Assembly (NCBI GenBank): GCA_973895155.1
Contig: OZ316891.1
Span: forward strand, 22,940,001-23,004,000
DNA: 64,000 bases
Reading direction: 5' to 3'
From: Marsupella aquatica
Taxonomy: Eukaryota > Marchantiophyta
Of the stretch, positions 46,054-57,353 are shown in pieces (positions within the stretch are counted from its first letter, which is position 1; every line of letters begins with the position of its first letter). The notes below the pieces were generated by a model that saw only the letters and a list, made by a program, of their open reading frames with translations, made no database searches and was not told where the DNA came from. A program made the position numbers and the translations under genes.

Positions 46054-46313
46054 CAGGAAAATGAGTGGTAATTTTTTTTGAATTTTTTTTGAATTTTTTT
46101 TTGAATTTTTTTTTTGAATTTTTTTTTTAAAATTTTTAAATTTTTGTGCTAGCGCCCACAGCTAGCCAAAAAATGTTGTAATTTAATTTTTTTTGGAAAA
46201 TTTGACTTTTTAGAAAAAGATTTGACATGGTTGTTTTTCCTGGTAACAGTAACTTTTTACTGGGAACAGGAAAATTTTTGCTGGTACCAGTAAACCTGTT
46301 TCCTGTTTACTGT
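46014..46313. mobile_element. MITE-like insertion in gag with imperfect terminal inverted repeats
   Basis: The left side reads GACAGGAAACAGCAAACAG. The right side in reverse complement reads GACAGTAAACAGGAAACAG, and both continue to ACTGGTA-CAG-type sequence. The centre holds four T-runs separated by GAA. Gag coding sense resumes on the right at about 46319. No clear target duplication was seen. Confidence 0.5.
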
Positions 46314-46318
46314 CATGC

Positions 46319-47467
46319 ATGCCATACCCTACATTAATGCAGATATCACAAGCCGGAAGAAACAGCTTAAGTCTGAGAGTTCCTCATCGGAGGAAGGATC
46401 ACCCCAATAAGAAAAAGGATAAGAAAAAGAAACACTCTAAGAAGTCAAGAAATGATAACTCAAGCTCGGATAGTGGAGGTAGCAAGAGTGAGTCATCTTC
46501 TAGTTCTGAAGAAGAAAAAACTAGGAAAAGGAAGGGCAAAAGAAGAGGGAAGACGAAAGTCAATCTGGAGGCTAAACCACCAGATAACATTGTAGCCCTT
46601 ACCAAGCAGCTTAAAGCTATAATAGCAGAGGTGAAGCCGAAGAAGAAGGTAGTGCAGGAGGATAGCTCTGTATGGTGTGCCTTATGTTATAAAACCGGAC
46701 ACAATAAAGATGCATGTCCTAAGCTCAATACTAGTCATGTTCGGCATGTGGCTGAAGTTAGACCATGTCAGGGAGAAGTATAATACTTTCTAGGAGATGC
46801 CGTTGATAGTGTTTTCGGCATCAGTGAGACTGGAGCACGAGACCTATCCAACCGACCTGCATCTCTCTGGTCAGGATTAAGGAACAATCCAGGAGAGATG
46901 TATCCTCGGATTATTCAGAATCCGTCAGTACCTCCTAGGCCGAATGTGCAAAGATTTGCGGCATGCTATAATTGTGGTCAACCTGGCCATTTTGCTAGAG
47001 AATGCCCGAATGCACGCAAACAAGGTGATGGACAGCCAGCTCAGCTATGTATGGGATGCCGACAGGAGGGTCACATGCTAGGACAATGTCCTACTTGGTT
47101 GGCAGGATTGGCCGCAAATCATAAGCTCTTGCCGGTCAAGGTCTTGCCGCCAAGTACTACCCCAGGAGGAGTTCAAATCAACCACATCGAGCTCGGATGG
47201 CAAGTGGATGCCGAGGCAGAGTTTGGACCATCTGATGATGAGACCGAGGCCCTATCAACATTTTCAGAAGAGGATATGGATCATGATTGTTACCGGGTCT
47301 CTACTCGATCAACCAGAAGGAAGGAAAGATGGGATGGGCTGGCCAAAAATAAAGGGAAGGTTAAGGAAGAGAAGATCGACTCTTCGTCAACATCAACAGA
47401 AGGAGAAGGAAGGGCACCGTCAACACAGGTAAGCCATGAACCCACCAGTGAGCCCAATCCTTCATAG
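46319..47467 (+). pseudogene. Gypsy-1 gag C-terminus and nucleocapsid
   Basis: A Lys/Ser-rich basic segment (46400-46560) is followed by three zinc knuckles that bind element RNA: CALCYKTGHNKDAC (about 46680), CYNCGQPGHFAREC (about 46965) and CMGCRQEGHMLGQC (about 47050). A stop at 46780 separates the first from the other two. The rest is acidic and ends at 47465. Confidence 0.85.
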
Positions 47468-48388
47468 GATAGTGACTTCAATCGAGATCACCCAAAGTTG
47501 TTCTACCCATCTATCACGGCTAGTGTTAAGGAACAGCTGCGAGAATTAGAAACCTTGGAGAACACTGAAGCCATAGCCAAGGATGTGGAACGAGCAAAAG
47601 CACTGTTTGCTTCGGAGGATCCAACGGCTGTGGAAATCAGCGTGAAGAAATAGGCCGAAGCCGAGATAAAGACACTGCCAGAAGAGAAGCCGATAGTTCC
47701 CTATGACCTGGCTAAAGATGTGCTAGAATCTAGAGTCTCGGCAACAGTTGGTCAACTATTGAAAAATAGCCCGTACTTCCGGAAGCAGTTAAGGAAGGCG
47801 ATTCTCGGCAAACCGAGATTACCCAAGGTAGCAACCAGATCCGATGTGCTGATGATAGAAGAAGATCAAGGAGCCCCAGCATTACCATTAATGATTCAAG
47901 GAGAATTATTACTTCGAGTACCCATCGATGGAGGATCAGGGGTATGTATTATGATTGATTCAACAGCAAAGGGGTGGGGTCTAACACCAAAGATGACTGG
48001 AAGAGTGTTGAACATGGCCAATGGGTATCAGGTCATTCCCACGGGAGTGTTAATTGGCATCAAGACAGAGATAAGAGGTATCTTTTTTAGCATTAACTAT
48101 GTAGTAATGAAGCCGGTAAATCCTACGTCATTCCGGCTGTTGATTGGTAGGCCATGGCTATACCTAGCCAAGGTAATAGAGGATTGGGGTAAGAAGGAGT
48201 TCACTTTTGGGACCCCCTCTATCACGGTATCCTGGGATACCAAGGATGACCGCAGAAGAAGCATCAGGGAGGTAGACGGGTACGATAGTGGACTGGAATC
48301 AGCCGATGAGGTACAATGGCTAGAATGCCTCGCTGACCAAACCAAAGAAAGTGTCTTTGGACCAGAGGTATCCCCCAGCGGACTATAG
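47468..48388 (+). pseudogene. Gypsy-1 protease region
   Basis: A stop at 47651 splits the linker. The frame from 47720 carries SATVGQLLKNSPYFRKQLRK (pre-protease block, shared with Gypsy-2), then a retropepsin-like stretch VPIDGGSGVCIMI (about 47920) and FRLLIGRPWLY (about 48130). The active-site triad reads D-G-G rather than D-S/T-G, as in some plant gypsy groups. It would process Gag-Pol. Confidence 0.72.
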
Positions 48389-48397
48389 CAAGAACCT

Positions 48398-49137
48398 ATG
48401 GAAGGTGACTTGGAGGATTGTGACGATGAAGCTGAGGACTGCTTTGCCATAGAGTCCACCTTTTTAGCTTCAATTCCGGAGGAAGCACAAGAGGTAAGCC
48501 AGTTGGAAACGGCTAAGTGGGGAGCTATACCCGAGATGGTGGATTTTCCTCAAGCGTTGTGGCAGAGTCGACAAGATCCACAATGCCATCTATCATCGGC
48601 AAGGAGTTAAAAACCAAGGGATCGGCATACAAGCCGATTACGAGGGCAGAACAAATCGAGGCCCTAGTAGAAGCCGGGAGAGCACATCGGCCTGACCCTC
48701 AGGAGGAAGAGACGGATGAGATGCACAAACACAATCCAGAGCCGAGGCAGGAAGGGAAACCGACTACCAATTCAAAACCAGATAGAGCGGCAAGGGGACA
48801 ATCTGTGGACACCAAGGAAGAAACCGACTCGGCTAGTACTGCCGAGATTCCAGTCTATGGAGGTATGAGACTGGAGAGGTTGGAGGCCGGGTTGGACCCA
48901 AATTTGAAGAAGCAGATTAATATGATCCAAGCATGGCAATACTGGAAGCTCGACTTAAGAGAAGGAAGGGAACTGAACTTGGGGCGGGACCTAGCACTTG
49001 AGCTGGAGAAAGAGATCAGTGAATTACTAATTGAATTTCAAGATGTGTTCGCATGGAGTCATCAAGATCTGAAAGGAGTAGACCCAAAACTGGGAGAGCA
49101 CCGAATTGATCTCATGTTAGGGGCCAAATCATTTTGA
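48398..49137 (+). pseudogene. Gypsy-1 protease-RT linker
   Basis: The useful part is 48517-49137. It ends in the usual block before gypsy RT: LLIEFQDVFAWSHQDLKGVD and LGEHRIDLML. A TGA at 49135 separates it from the RT, and a frame change near 48500 lies upstream. Confidence 0.75.
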
Positions 49138-49152
49138 CAACTGATTCGAAGG

Positions 49153-49923
49153 ATGAACCCTAAGTATTCCCTGATGGTCAAAACGGAAATCGACAAACTA
49201 GTGGAAGCCGGATTCATCACTCCAGTCCTGCATTCAGACTGGGTGTCTCCCATTGTGATAGTTCCCAAGAAAGCTGGACCCGATGGTAAACCCAAGATCC
49301 GGGTTTGTCAGGATTACAGGAAGCTGAATGAAGCAACGTTAAAAGACCATTTTCCTTTACCCTTTACTGATATGGTAGCCAGTCATGAACTATATTCATT
49401 CATGGATGGGTACTCTAGTTATAACCAAATCAGGATTAGGCAGGAAGACCAAATTAAGACAACCTTCATCACGGAATGGGGGATCTATGTCTTCAATTGT
49501 ATGCCGTTTGGACTCTGTAACGCACCAGCTATGTTTCAACGATTGATGGTGAACATTTTCCATGATTACTTGAGAAAGTTCATGGAAATCTTCATTGATG
49601 ACTTTGCAGTATTCGGGAAGGCATCGAAACATGCTAAATATCTAAGGAAGACCTTCATGAGATGCAGAGAGGTACGTCTCAAGTTACACCCAGATAAATG
49701 TTTCTTTGGGGTAACCAAAGGTGTGCTACTAGGTCACAAGGTATCAAAGAAGGGCATTGAGATTGACAAAGGTAAGCTAGCAGTATGGCTTGACATCATG
49801 CAACCTAAGAACATAAAGGATGTAAGATCCTTCTTGGGGTGCATTGGTTATTATCGCCGGTTCATCAATGTCAAACACTTGTCAAGGAGCTTAAGCGGCT
49901 TTTCTCCCCAAAAGACTACCTAA
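49153..49923 (+). pseudogene. Gypsy-1 reverse transcriptase, truncated after RT
   Basis: The 256-aa open frame carries RT blocks in order: EAGFITPVLHSDWVSPIVIV, KIRVCQDYRKLNEATLKDHF, FMDGYSSYNQIRI, NCMPFGLCNAPAMFQR, the catalytic FIDDFAVF, and LLGHKVSKKGIEID with FLGCIGYYRRFI. RNase H, integrase and the 3' LTR are absent. Sequence after about 49980 is unrelated, so the element is cut off here. Confidence 0.95.
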
Positions 49924-49980
49924 TACCTGCTCCATATCATATCAGGGTCACAAAGGATTGACAAAACTTATGAAATGTGC

Positions 49981-50976
49981 CTACAATGACTAATCACTCC
50001 ATACATAAGTAGTTTCAACTCTCCACTTCTAGAGAGGTAGTCCCCTTGATTACTTTTGTACTCACACCCTTCCCCTCTCCTCTATTCCAAGGATCAGCAA
50101 GGGGGATCTCCGCTCCAAGCTGTCACCTTAGAGAAGAGTCTCACACAAACACCCAAGAACCAAAGTACTTTCCTCTTCAAGCTTAAGTCACCTCAAGACC
50201 CTCAAAGTAGTGTTACCCCTCAACCTTGCCCCCCTGGCCTTGGTTTGGGTCCACACATCCCCTTTGAGCTCTAGAGAAGGCTCCTCTATCTAAGGACTTT
50301 TCCTCTTGTTCTTACTTCTTGTTACACCACACACCAAGCAAAATACTTTCCACCCTCAAGTTATAATCCTCTCTAAGTCTCAAAGTAGTGCTCTACCTTA
50401 ACCTTGCCTCTTGGCCTTGGTTTTGTACTAGCACATCCCCTTCAAGCTTAGACCAAGATTACATCATAGCCTGGACTCTTCTCTTGCTCTCATATGCTTC
50501 AAATGCACTCACACTTAATGGTCACAATGAAGATTGGCAAGTCTCCTTTATTGCATCACCTTTACAACAAAAGTTCACTACACATTCTCCACACTAAGCA
50601 TGGACCACCTCTCCCTTCTCAAGCTTAGCCCTACCTTGGCAAGGTAGAGATTCCACTTAAGAGATGAGACTCCCGGTCCCTAACAAATGAAAACTTCCTC
50701 CTTATATACTATTCTCCTTCCACACCACACCAAGGTAGCCCACCAAGGACCAAGGACCAAGGACCAAAGTAGCCCACCAAGGACCAAGGTAGCCCACCAA
50801 AGACCAAGGACCAAAGTAGCCCACCAAGGACCAAGGACCAAGGTAGCCCACCAAAGTCACACTACAACCAAAGTCCAACTAACTACCACTCCTACTCAAG
50901 CTCCTTCACCTTGTGGTTGTCTGGTCTATTCAACCATCTCCTAGCCGCCCTTGTGCTTGACTTATTCCTGCCTTGT
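49981..50976. repeat. Pyrimidine-rich direct repeats and CCAAGGACCAAGG array
   Basis: No gene. Two diverged direct repeats (about 50090-50300 and 50330-50480) share CTCAAAGTAGTG, CAACCTTGCC and GGCCTTGGTTT. At about 50733-50870 the unit AGCCCACCAAGGACCA recurs irregularly at least five times. It lies between the truncated Gypsy-1 and the inverted LTR block. Confidence 0.65.
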
Positions 50977-51897
50977 TGTGGTGCGTCCCATGGCTCCCTA
51001 AACCCAAGAAACCCCCCAGCTCAAGCCGATTCCCGCAGGTTTCGTGCTTGGCGAGGCCGTTTCCGCGGCTTAGCGGCATGGGACGCTGCTAACCTTCTAC
51101 TACTACTATTAACATTTTACACACATATACTGGACAGATCCTTCATCGGGTCATGAGATACGTAGCCGGCCTAATATAGGCCTTCCCTTGTCTTCCCCTG
51201 TCTTCCCCTCCGTCTTGTTAGGTATGTTTGGATTCCGCCGCCGGAATGATCCCCAATAGGCTTGGTTAAGCCGCTAAGACCTCTCTCAGCTCGACACATC
51301 CAACTATCACTCCCCTGCTTACTTTCCTTCCTTCTGTTGATGTGGGCACTCTTCACACAAGTTAATGCGACACACAAATAGCAAAATGACTCATTCTGAC
51401 TGAGTCATACCATGCACTTGCCATACAAACAGTACATCTCATACACAAGTTCTGCGAACTAAGCCGTGAGGCCAACTCTATTCAGCTCTTAGGCATGAGG
51501 AAACATGAATATACACAAGGGTCACTGTATGACTAACCGAGAGCTTCTCGTACTACTTGATCCCAGCCCGGCTGGTGCAAACTAAAAACTTGCTAAAGAA
51601 GAGGCCCTGAGCTCCCCGCTGCCCAGGTACTTATCCTGGTAGTGGATCCGCCATTCTTTGCATCGTAAGCCTAATCTACCTGACAGTAATCTACTTGCCC
51701 GAATCTACCTATGTACAGCAAGGCAGGAGCACAAGTGTTGCTCCTACCAGTGGAACCGCAATCCCACTAAGCTAAGTGTCAGGGCCGCTCCTGGTTCTGA
51801 TCCTAATCCTAAACGTGGAGATCCGCGCCCGCCCTGCCCACTCACGCCTCCTCCCTCCACGTCCGCCCTCCCTAAAAGGAACGGCGCCCTTGCACCG

Positions 51898-53253
51898 TCA
51901 CGACACCGGTGGTGGATCCTCAATGGACGCCCCCAACACTTCCTCCTCAGCCACTGCCGTTGGCCCGCCTACTGACAGATTACCTGCCCTTGACCGAGTC
52001 AACTCTCCATCGGCCTGACTGGGTCCACCTTCGGCTTCAGCCTCGACACCGGCCTCGGCAATACCCACGGCTTCGGCCTCAGCCACTCCCACGGCTTCGG
52101 CTTCAGCCACTCCCTCGACTTCGGCCTCCCCTTCCCCTAGGGTAGTTGGATCCTTAGCCGTGACCCTGTCTGGGGTCGGTGCTGGGTCTACCTCCTTGAT
52201 CACCACGGCCTGTGAAGTCGTATTACTCCTTGACCCTGGAGGTTTCCGCTTCTTCTTCGTTGGTGGCTCGGCAGCTGGTCCCTTCCCCTTCCCACTTACT
52301 TCCGGCACTGGTGCAGTTGACGCGGCTTGTCCTTCGGCAATTACCACCCCTGGTAACTGGTTTGTCCCAACGGGAGATGGACCTGCTGCAGCTAAGCATT
52401 TAAATACTGCGGCTTGTTTCTTCAGCCGCTCTGTTTGGTTGTCGGCCTGCCGCTGTAGGTTCTCCATCTTCCTCGTGATTTCCTCCAACTCCTCTTGGGT
52501 TTCATCCAGGTCCTTACGTGCCCCCTCCAGCTCGTTTTTGGCCTCCTCCTGCTCCCTGTGGGCTTCCTCCAATTCCTTCTTCAAGGTAGCCCTCTCCTCC
52601 TGGGTTGCTCTTAGCTCCTTGTCGAGCTCTGCAATGATGACAGACTCCATCTGGTTCATCTTGGCGTAAGTCTGTTCGAGCATCTCGTCCTTCTCCCTTA
52701 GGTCGGCCTTGAAGCTGGCCGTCAGGGATGCAAGCTCCTGCTGCAGCGCCATAATCCCTTGATAGGATTTCCCTAACTCGACCTCCTTCTGCTCAAGGGC
52801 TCCGTGGATTTTCTCGAGCTCCCCTTTCAACGCCCATTCCTTTCTTTGGGTCTCCGCCATGGCCCGGCTGTTGGCTGTTATGTGGGCCTCCTCTGTATTC
52901 TTCAGCTCTTGCTTCCACTTCTCCCTCTCTTTGATCGTGTCGGCCAACTCTTCCTGCGTCTGAGTCAGTTTATCCTTGATATTCTGATTATCAGCCTGCG
53001 CGGCGTCCAACTGCCCCTGCATGATGTTCAGCTCATGTCGTTTAATCCGCAGTTCATCTTGGGCTTTCTTGGCCGCCCTTAGATTTTCAATCTCGGCTTC
53101 CATCCTCCTAAGCCGCCGAATGACCTCGTCCTTCTTGCTTCTCTCTAAAGCCACCGCTTCTTCTAATTGGTGCTTCTCCAACTGCTCCCTGTGAAAAAAG
53201 GGTCCTACCTCCAACTCCTCTCCAAAGATGCCGAGCGCAAGTTCCCCACACAT
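51898..53253 (-). pseudogene. LTR-1 protein C-terminal part, duplicated unit (open 451 aa)
   Basis: Open without stops from MCGELALGIFGEELEVGPFF through the full coiled coil (about residues 20-300) to the Ala/Glu-rich tail and its stop. It is the best-preserved C-terminal half in the window. It begins at the tandem-duplication junction, so it has no N-terminal blocks. Confidence 0.7.
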
Positions 53254-53269
53254 CTCACCAGATCACTGT

Positions 53270-56200
53270 ATGACTAACCGAGAGCTTCTCTTACTACTTG
53301 ATCCCAGCCCGGCTGGTGCAAACTAAAAACTTGCTAAAGAAGAGGCCCTGAGCTCCCCGCAGCCCAGGTATTTATCCTGGTAGCGGATCCGCCTAATTCT
53401 TTGCAGCGTAAGCCTAATCTACCTAACAGTAATCTACCTGCCCGGATCTACCTATGTACAGCAAGGCAGGGGCACAAGTGTTGCTCCTACCAGTGGAACC
53501 GCAATCCCACTATGCTAAGTGTCAGGGTCGCTCCTGGTCCTGATCCTAATCTTAAACTTGGAGATCAGCACCCGCCCTGCCCACTCACGCCTCCTACCTC
53601 CACGTCCGCCCTCCCTAAAAGGAACGGCGCCCTTGCACCGTCACGACACCGGTGGTGGATCCTCAATGGACGCCCCCAACGCTTTCTCCTCAGCCACTGC
53701 CATTGGCCCGCCTACTGACAGATTACCTGCCCTTGACCAAGTCAACTCTCCATCGGCCTGACTGGGTCCACCTTCGGCTTCGGCCTCGACACCGGCCTCG
53801 GCAACACCCACAGCTTCGGCCTCAGCCACTCCCACGGCTTCGGCCTCGCCTTCTTCTAGGGTAGTTGGATCCTTTGCCGTGAACCTGTCTGGGGTCGGTG
53901 CTGGGTCTACCTCCTTGGTCACCACGGCCTGTGGAGTCGTATTACTCCTTGACCCTGAAGGTTTCGCGCTTCTTCTTTGTTTCCGGCTTGGCAACTGGTC
54001 CCTTCCCCTTCCCACTTACTTTCGGCACTGGTGCAGGTGGCGCGGCTTGTTCTTCGGCCAATACCACTCCTAGTAACTGGTTCGCCCCAACGGGAGATGG
54101 ACCTGCTGCAGCTAAGCATTTAAATACTGCGGCTTGTTTCTTCAGCCACTCTGTTTGGTTGTCGGCCCGCCGCTGTAAGTTCTCATCTTCCTCGTGATTT
54201 CCTCCAACTCCTCCTAGGTCTCATCCAGGTCCTTACGTGCCCCCTCCAGCTCGTTTTTGGCCTCCTCCTGCTCCCTGTGGGCTTCCTCCAATTCCTTCTT
54301 CAAGGTAGCCCTCTCCTCCTGGGTTGCTCTTAGCTCTTTGTCAAGCTCTGTCACGATCTCAGACTCCATTTTATTCATCTTGGCATAAGTCTGATCGAGC
54401 ATATCGTCCTTCTCCCTTAGGTCGGCCTTGAAGCTGGCCGTTAGGGACGCAAGCTCCTGCTGCAGCGCAATAATCCCTTGATAGGATTTCCCTAACTCGG
54501 CCTCCTTCCGCTCAAGGGCTCCGCGGCTTTTCTCAAGCTCCCCCTTCAACGCCCATTCCTTTTTTTGGGTCTCCGCCATGACCCGGTTGTTGACTGCTAT
54601 ATGGGCCTCCTCTGCGTCTCTCAGCTCCTTCTTCCATTTCTCCTGTCCTTGATTGTGTCGGCCAATTCTCCCTGAGTCTGAGTCAGTTTATCCTTGATAA
54701 TCTGACTATCAGCCTGCGCTGTGTCCAACTGCCCCTGCATGATGTTCAGCTCATGCCGCTTAATCCGCAATTCATCTTGGGCTTTCTTGGCCGCCCTTAG
54801 ATCTTCAATGTCGGCTTCCATCCTCCTAAGCAGCCGAATGACCTCGTCCTTCTTGCTTCTCTCTAAAACCACCGCTTCATCTAATTGGTGCTTCTCCAAC
54901 TGCTCCCTATGGAAAAAGGGTCCTACCTCCAACTCCTCCCCAAAGATGCCGAGCGCAAGTTCCCCACACATCTCACCATACTCCATGGCTCTATTCTTAG
55001 CGTAGGTGGAGTAAGTAGAAGTGATCGGCATCGCCCATCGCGGCCTCTGCTCCCAAGCCGTCTTGCGGATCTCTTCAATCGTGGCTAGAGGTTTGCTTCC
55101 TTTTTCGGCTAGCCACCTGATGTCCTCCGGCCAATCTCCTCCTGGTAAATCCTTTTCCCTAGCTAGGGCTGCCTCCTCTTCCTGCCTGATTCGCTCCTGA
55201 AATTCCTGCGCCGTCCGTATTATGCCGTCAAAGCTCAGGGGAGCAACATCTGGTGGGGGAGACTCAGGGCTACTCTGCTGGTTGGGGTCCCCTCGTACTA
55301 CCCTTGGAAGTGTGGGGATAAACCGGCCACAGGTCCTTACTCCTGGAACGTGATGGTCCAACCCATAGCCGGAGTTATCATGGCTGCAGTCCTCCACTGC
55401 CTCCTCTACTTCTTGGACTTCCGGCTTCTCCCTCTCTTCTTCGTCGGTAGGAGCTTCAGGCAATTCTGCCTCAGATTCAGAGCTTGAGCCTCCTACGTAC
55501 ATTCGAACACACGGCTTGGATTCTGGCCTGATTCTCTCCTTATTTTCGATAAAGGGGTTTTCCCTTCTAAGTCTGCTTAGGTTGACCTCTGGGGCAGTGT
55601 CCTGCATTGTTGCCGTTGTCGTTGTCGTTGCCGATCTCTTTTCTTTCTCCAGTAGTTTCAGCAGATTCTGCATGCCTGGTTGCTGCATTGGCAAGTCTTC
55701 CTTCCTTGGCCTAAACACCTGCTCAATCGTAGGGCTAACAGGTGGTTGAGGCTTTTCTGCTACCGGCCTCGGTGCTGGAGCTTCCTCGGGTGTCCTTACC
55801 TGCAAGGGAAGTACTGGGGCAAAGGTCTGACCTCCGGCATACCGGCACAACAGCGGCATGTGGTAGCCAAGCCGCGACACGCTCCCCATGCCGATTACCT
55901 GCTGCTCCTCCTTTAAGATCTTCTTCAATTGGTTGAGGAGGTGCCCGTTGTAGTCCCGGCTTGGGTCTGGCCTCTATGCCAGATAGACCTGTGCCTTGCT
56001 GATCTCTGCCCTCGGCAAGTTACAATGCATGGTCACCCGCAAGAAGTCGATCATCTCTCCTATGTGCGGGTTGGTGCAGGTGTTCCGGAAGAAGCCATTC
56101 TTCGTTGATGGCCCGGGGAACGACCGGAACTCTTTGTCAGGCAAGGTCTTCCTGGTATCAACCTTGGTCTTATTGCCTATCGGCAAGCCAAACACTTCGG

Positions 56201-57238
56201 CAATTACCTTGGGAGTAAGATAGAAATCCTTCCCATATATCCTCGTGCAATTGGTCTTGGGTTCCCATGACCCCACGAATTCTAATAGGTCTGAATCCGA
56301 CACCTCCGGCTTCAGCCATGGTAATCTTACAAAGGCCTCTAAGCCGGATCCGGCCATGAAGCCTTGGTACTTCTTGGTCTGCATGGCCGTAAAGCATGCA
56401 TCCTCCTCCTGTGCAAAATGTAGTTGCACCTCCACTGGTAGAGTTGCCGCCCAGCCCTTCCAGGTGTCATCCCTGGTTGGAATGGCATTAATGGGATCGA
56501 CCTCCTCCACTTCGGCTTCTCCCTGCCCTCTGCTCTGCTACTTGGCTGGCTTCGTTGGTGCCGCAGACCTCGTTCTTTTGGCCGGGGTGGCTTCATCGTT
56601 GACGGCTCCCTTCCTCTTCATCTCGGCTGCCATGGAGGTTTCTCCTAGCACCGTTGCCTGGATCCACCTTTCCGTGCTACCCTTCAATTCCCAGTGTATG
56701 TCATTGCAGTTCTTGATGGCCTCTCGAATGCCGATGATTCTGTCTTCGCAAAACAAAAGATCGTCGAGCTCATTGGAAGTAGGAGTCCACAAGAACTTGG
56801 CCTTGATGAGTTTGCCTCCTAAGAAAGCCGTTTTCTGCAGCTCCCACAATTGAGCGAGCTCCTGTCGTTCTCGAGCTGCCCTTTCTGATTCTTCGTCCTC
56901 GTAAGTCTTGATGTACTCAGTTGCCCGTTCGAACAGGCATCCCCAGAAATGTGCCGCTTGATTGACGTTGCTCATACCCTCCTTAGGTCGATCGTCGGTA
57001 TCTACTCTCTCCCCGAGTGCTTGCCTAAGCAGCTGACAGTAGTTGGCCTCCCGTAGTCGTGTCTGCCTAGTTCGTGCTCGCAAATGAGCCACCATCTCCT
57101 GCAAGCGCTCCTTACCCCTCTCCTCTTCCGGTCCTTCCTCCCGTTGATCCTTCCTAGCCGCCAATGCTTAGCGCGCCCTAACCCTAATCGAGTTTTCACC
57201 CCCAACGTCCTTACCTCCGGCCTCGGCCCGGGCTCCAT
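53270..57238 (-). pseudogene. LTR-1 protein, inverted copy 2 (near complete)
   Basis: Coding runs from about 57164 (HFWGCLFERATEYIKTYEDE) through SGLEAFVRLPWLKPEVS, FYLTPKVIAEVFGLP, CTNPHIGEMIDFLRVTMH and LGYHMPLLCRYAGGQ, and then an open 435-aa part (55928-54621). A frame change near 54640 leads into the coiled coil (54579-54214), and the acidic tail ends at 53641. Stops at about 56536 and 55974 break it. A conserved ATGGAGCC with GGAGGTAAGG near 57238 may mark a first exon and donor; unproven. Confidence 0.72.
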
Positions 57239-57353
57239 AGTCGCCCCTAATTGTTTATATTTTCCTTGTTTTGTCCCTATACTAAGGTGTTTCCAGGGTG
57301 CATTCCTGCTTTACCTACTTAACTGGCCGAGTGATTCCTGGCTAGGCATCACA

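Noticed and set aside
50733-50870. CRISPR-like array
   Set aside because: Units are irregular, spacers are not unique, and the context is a plant nuclear genome.
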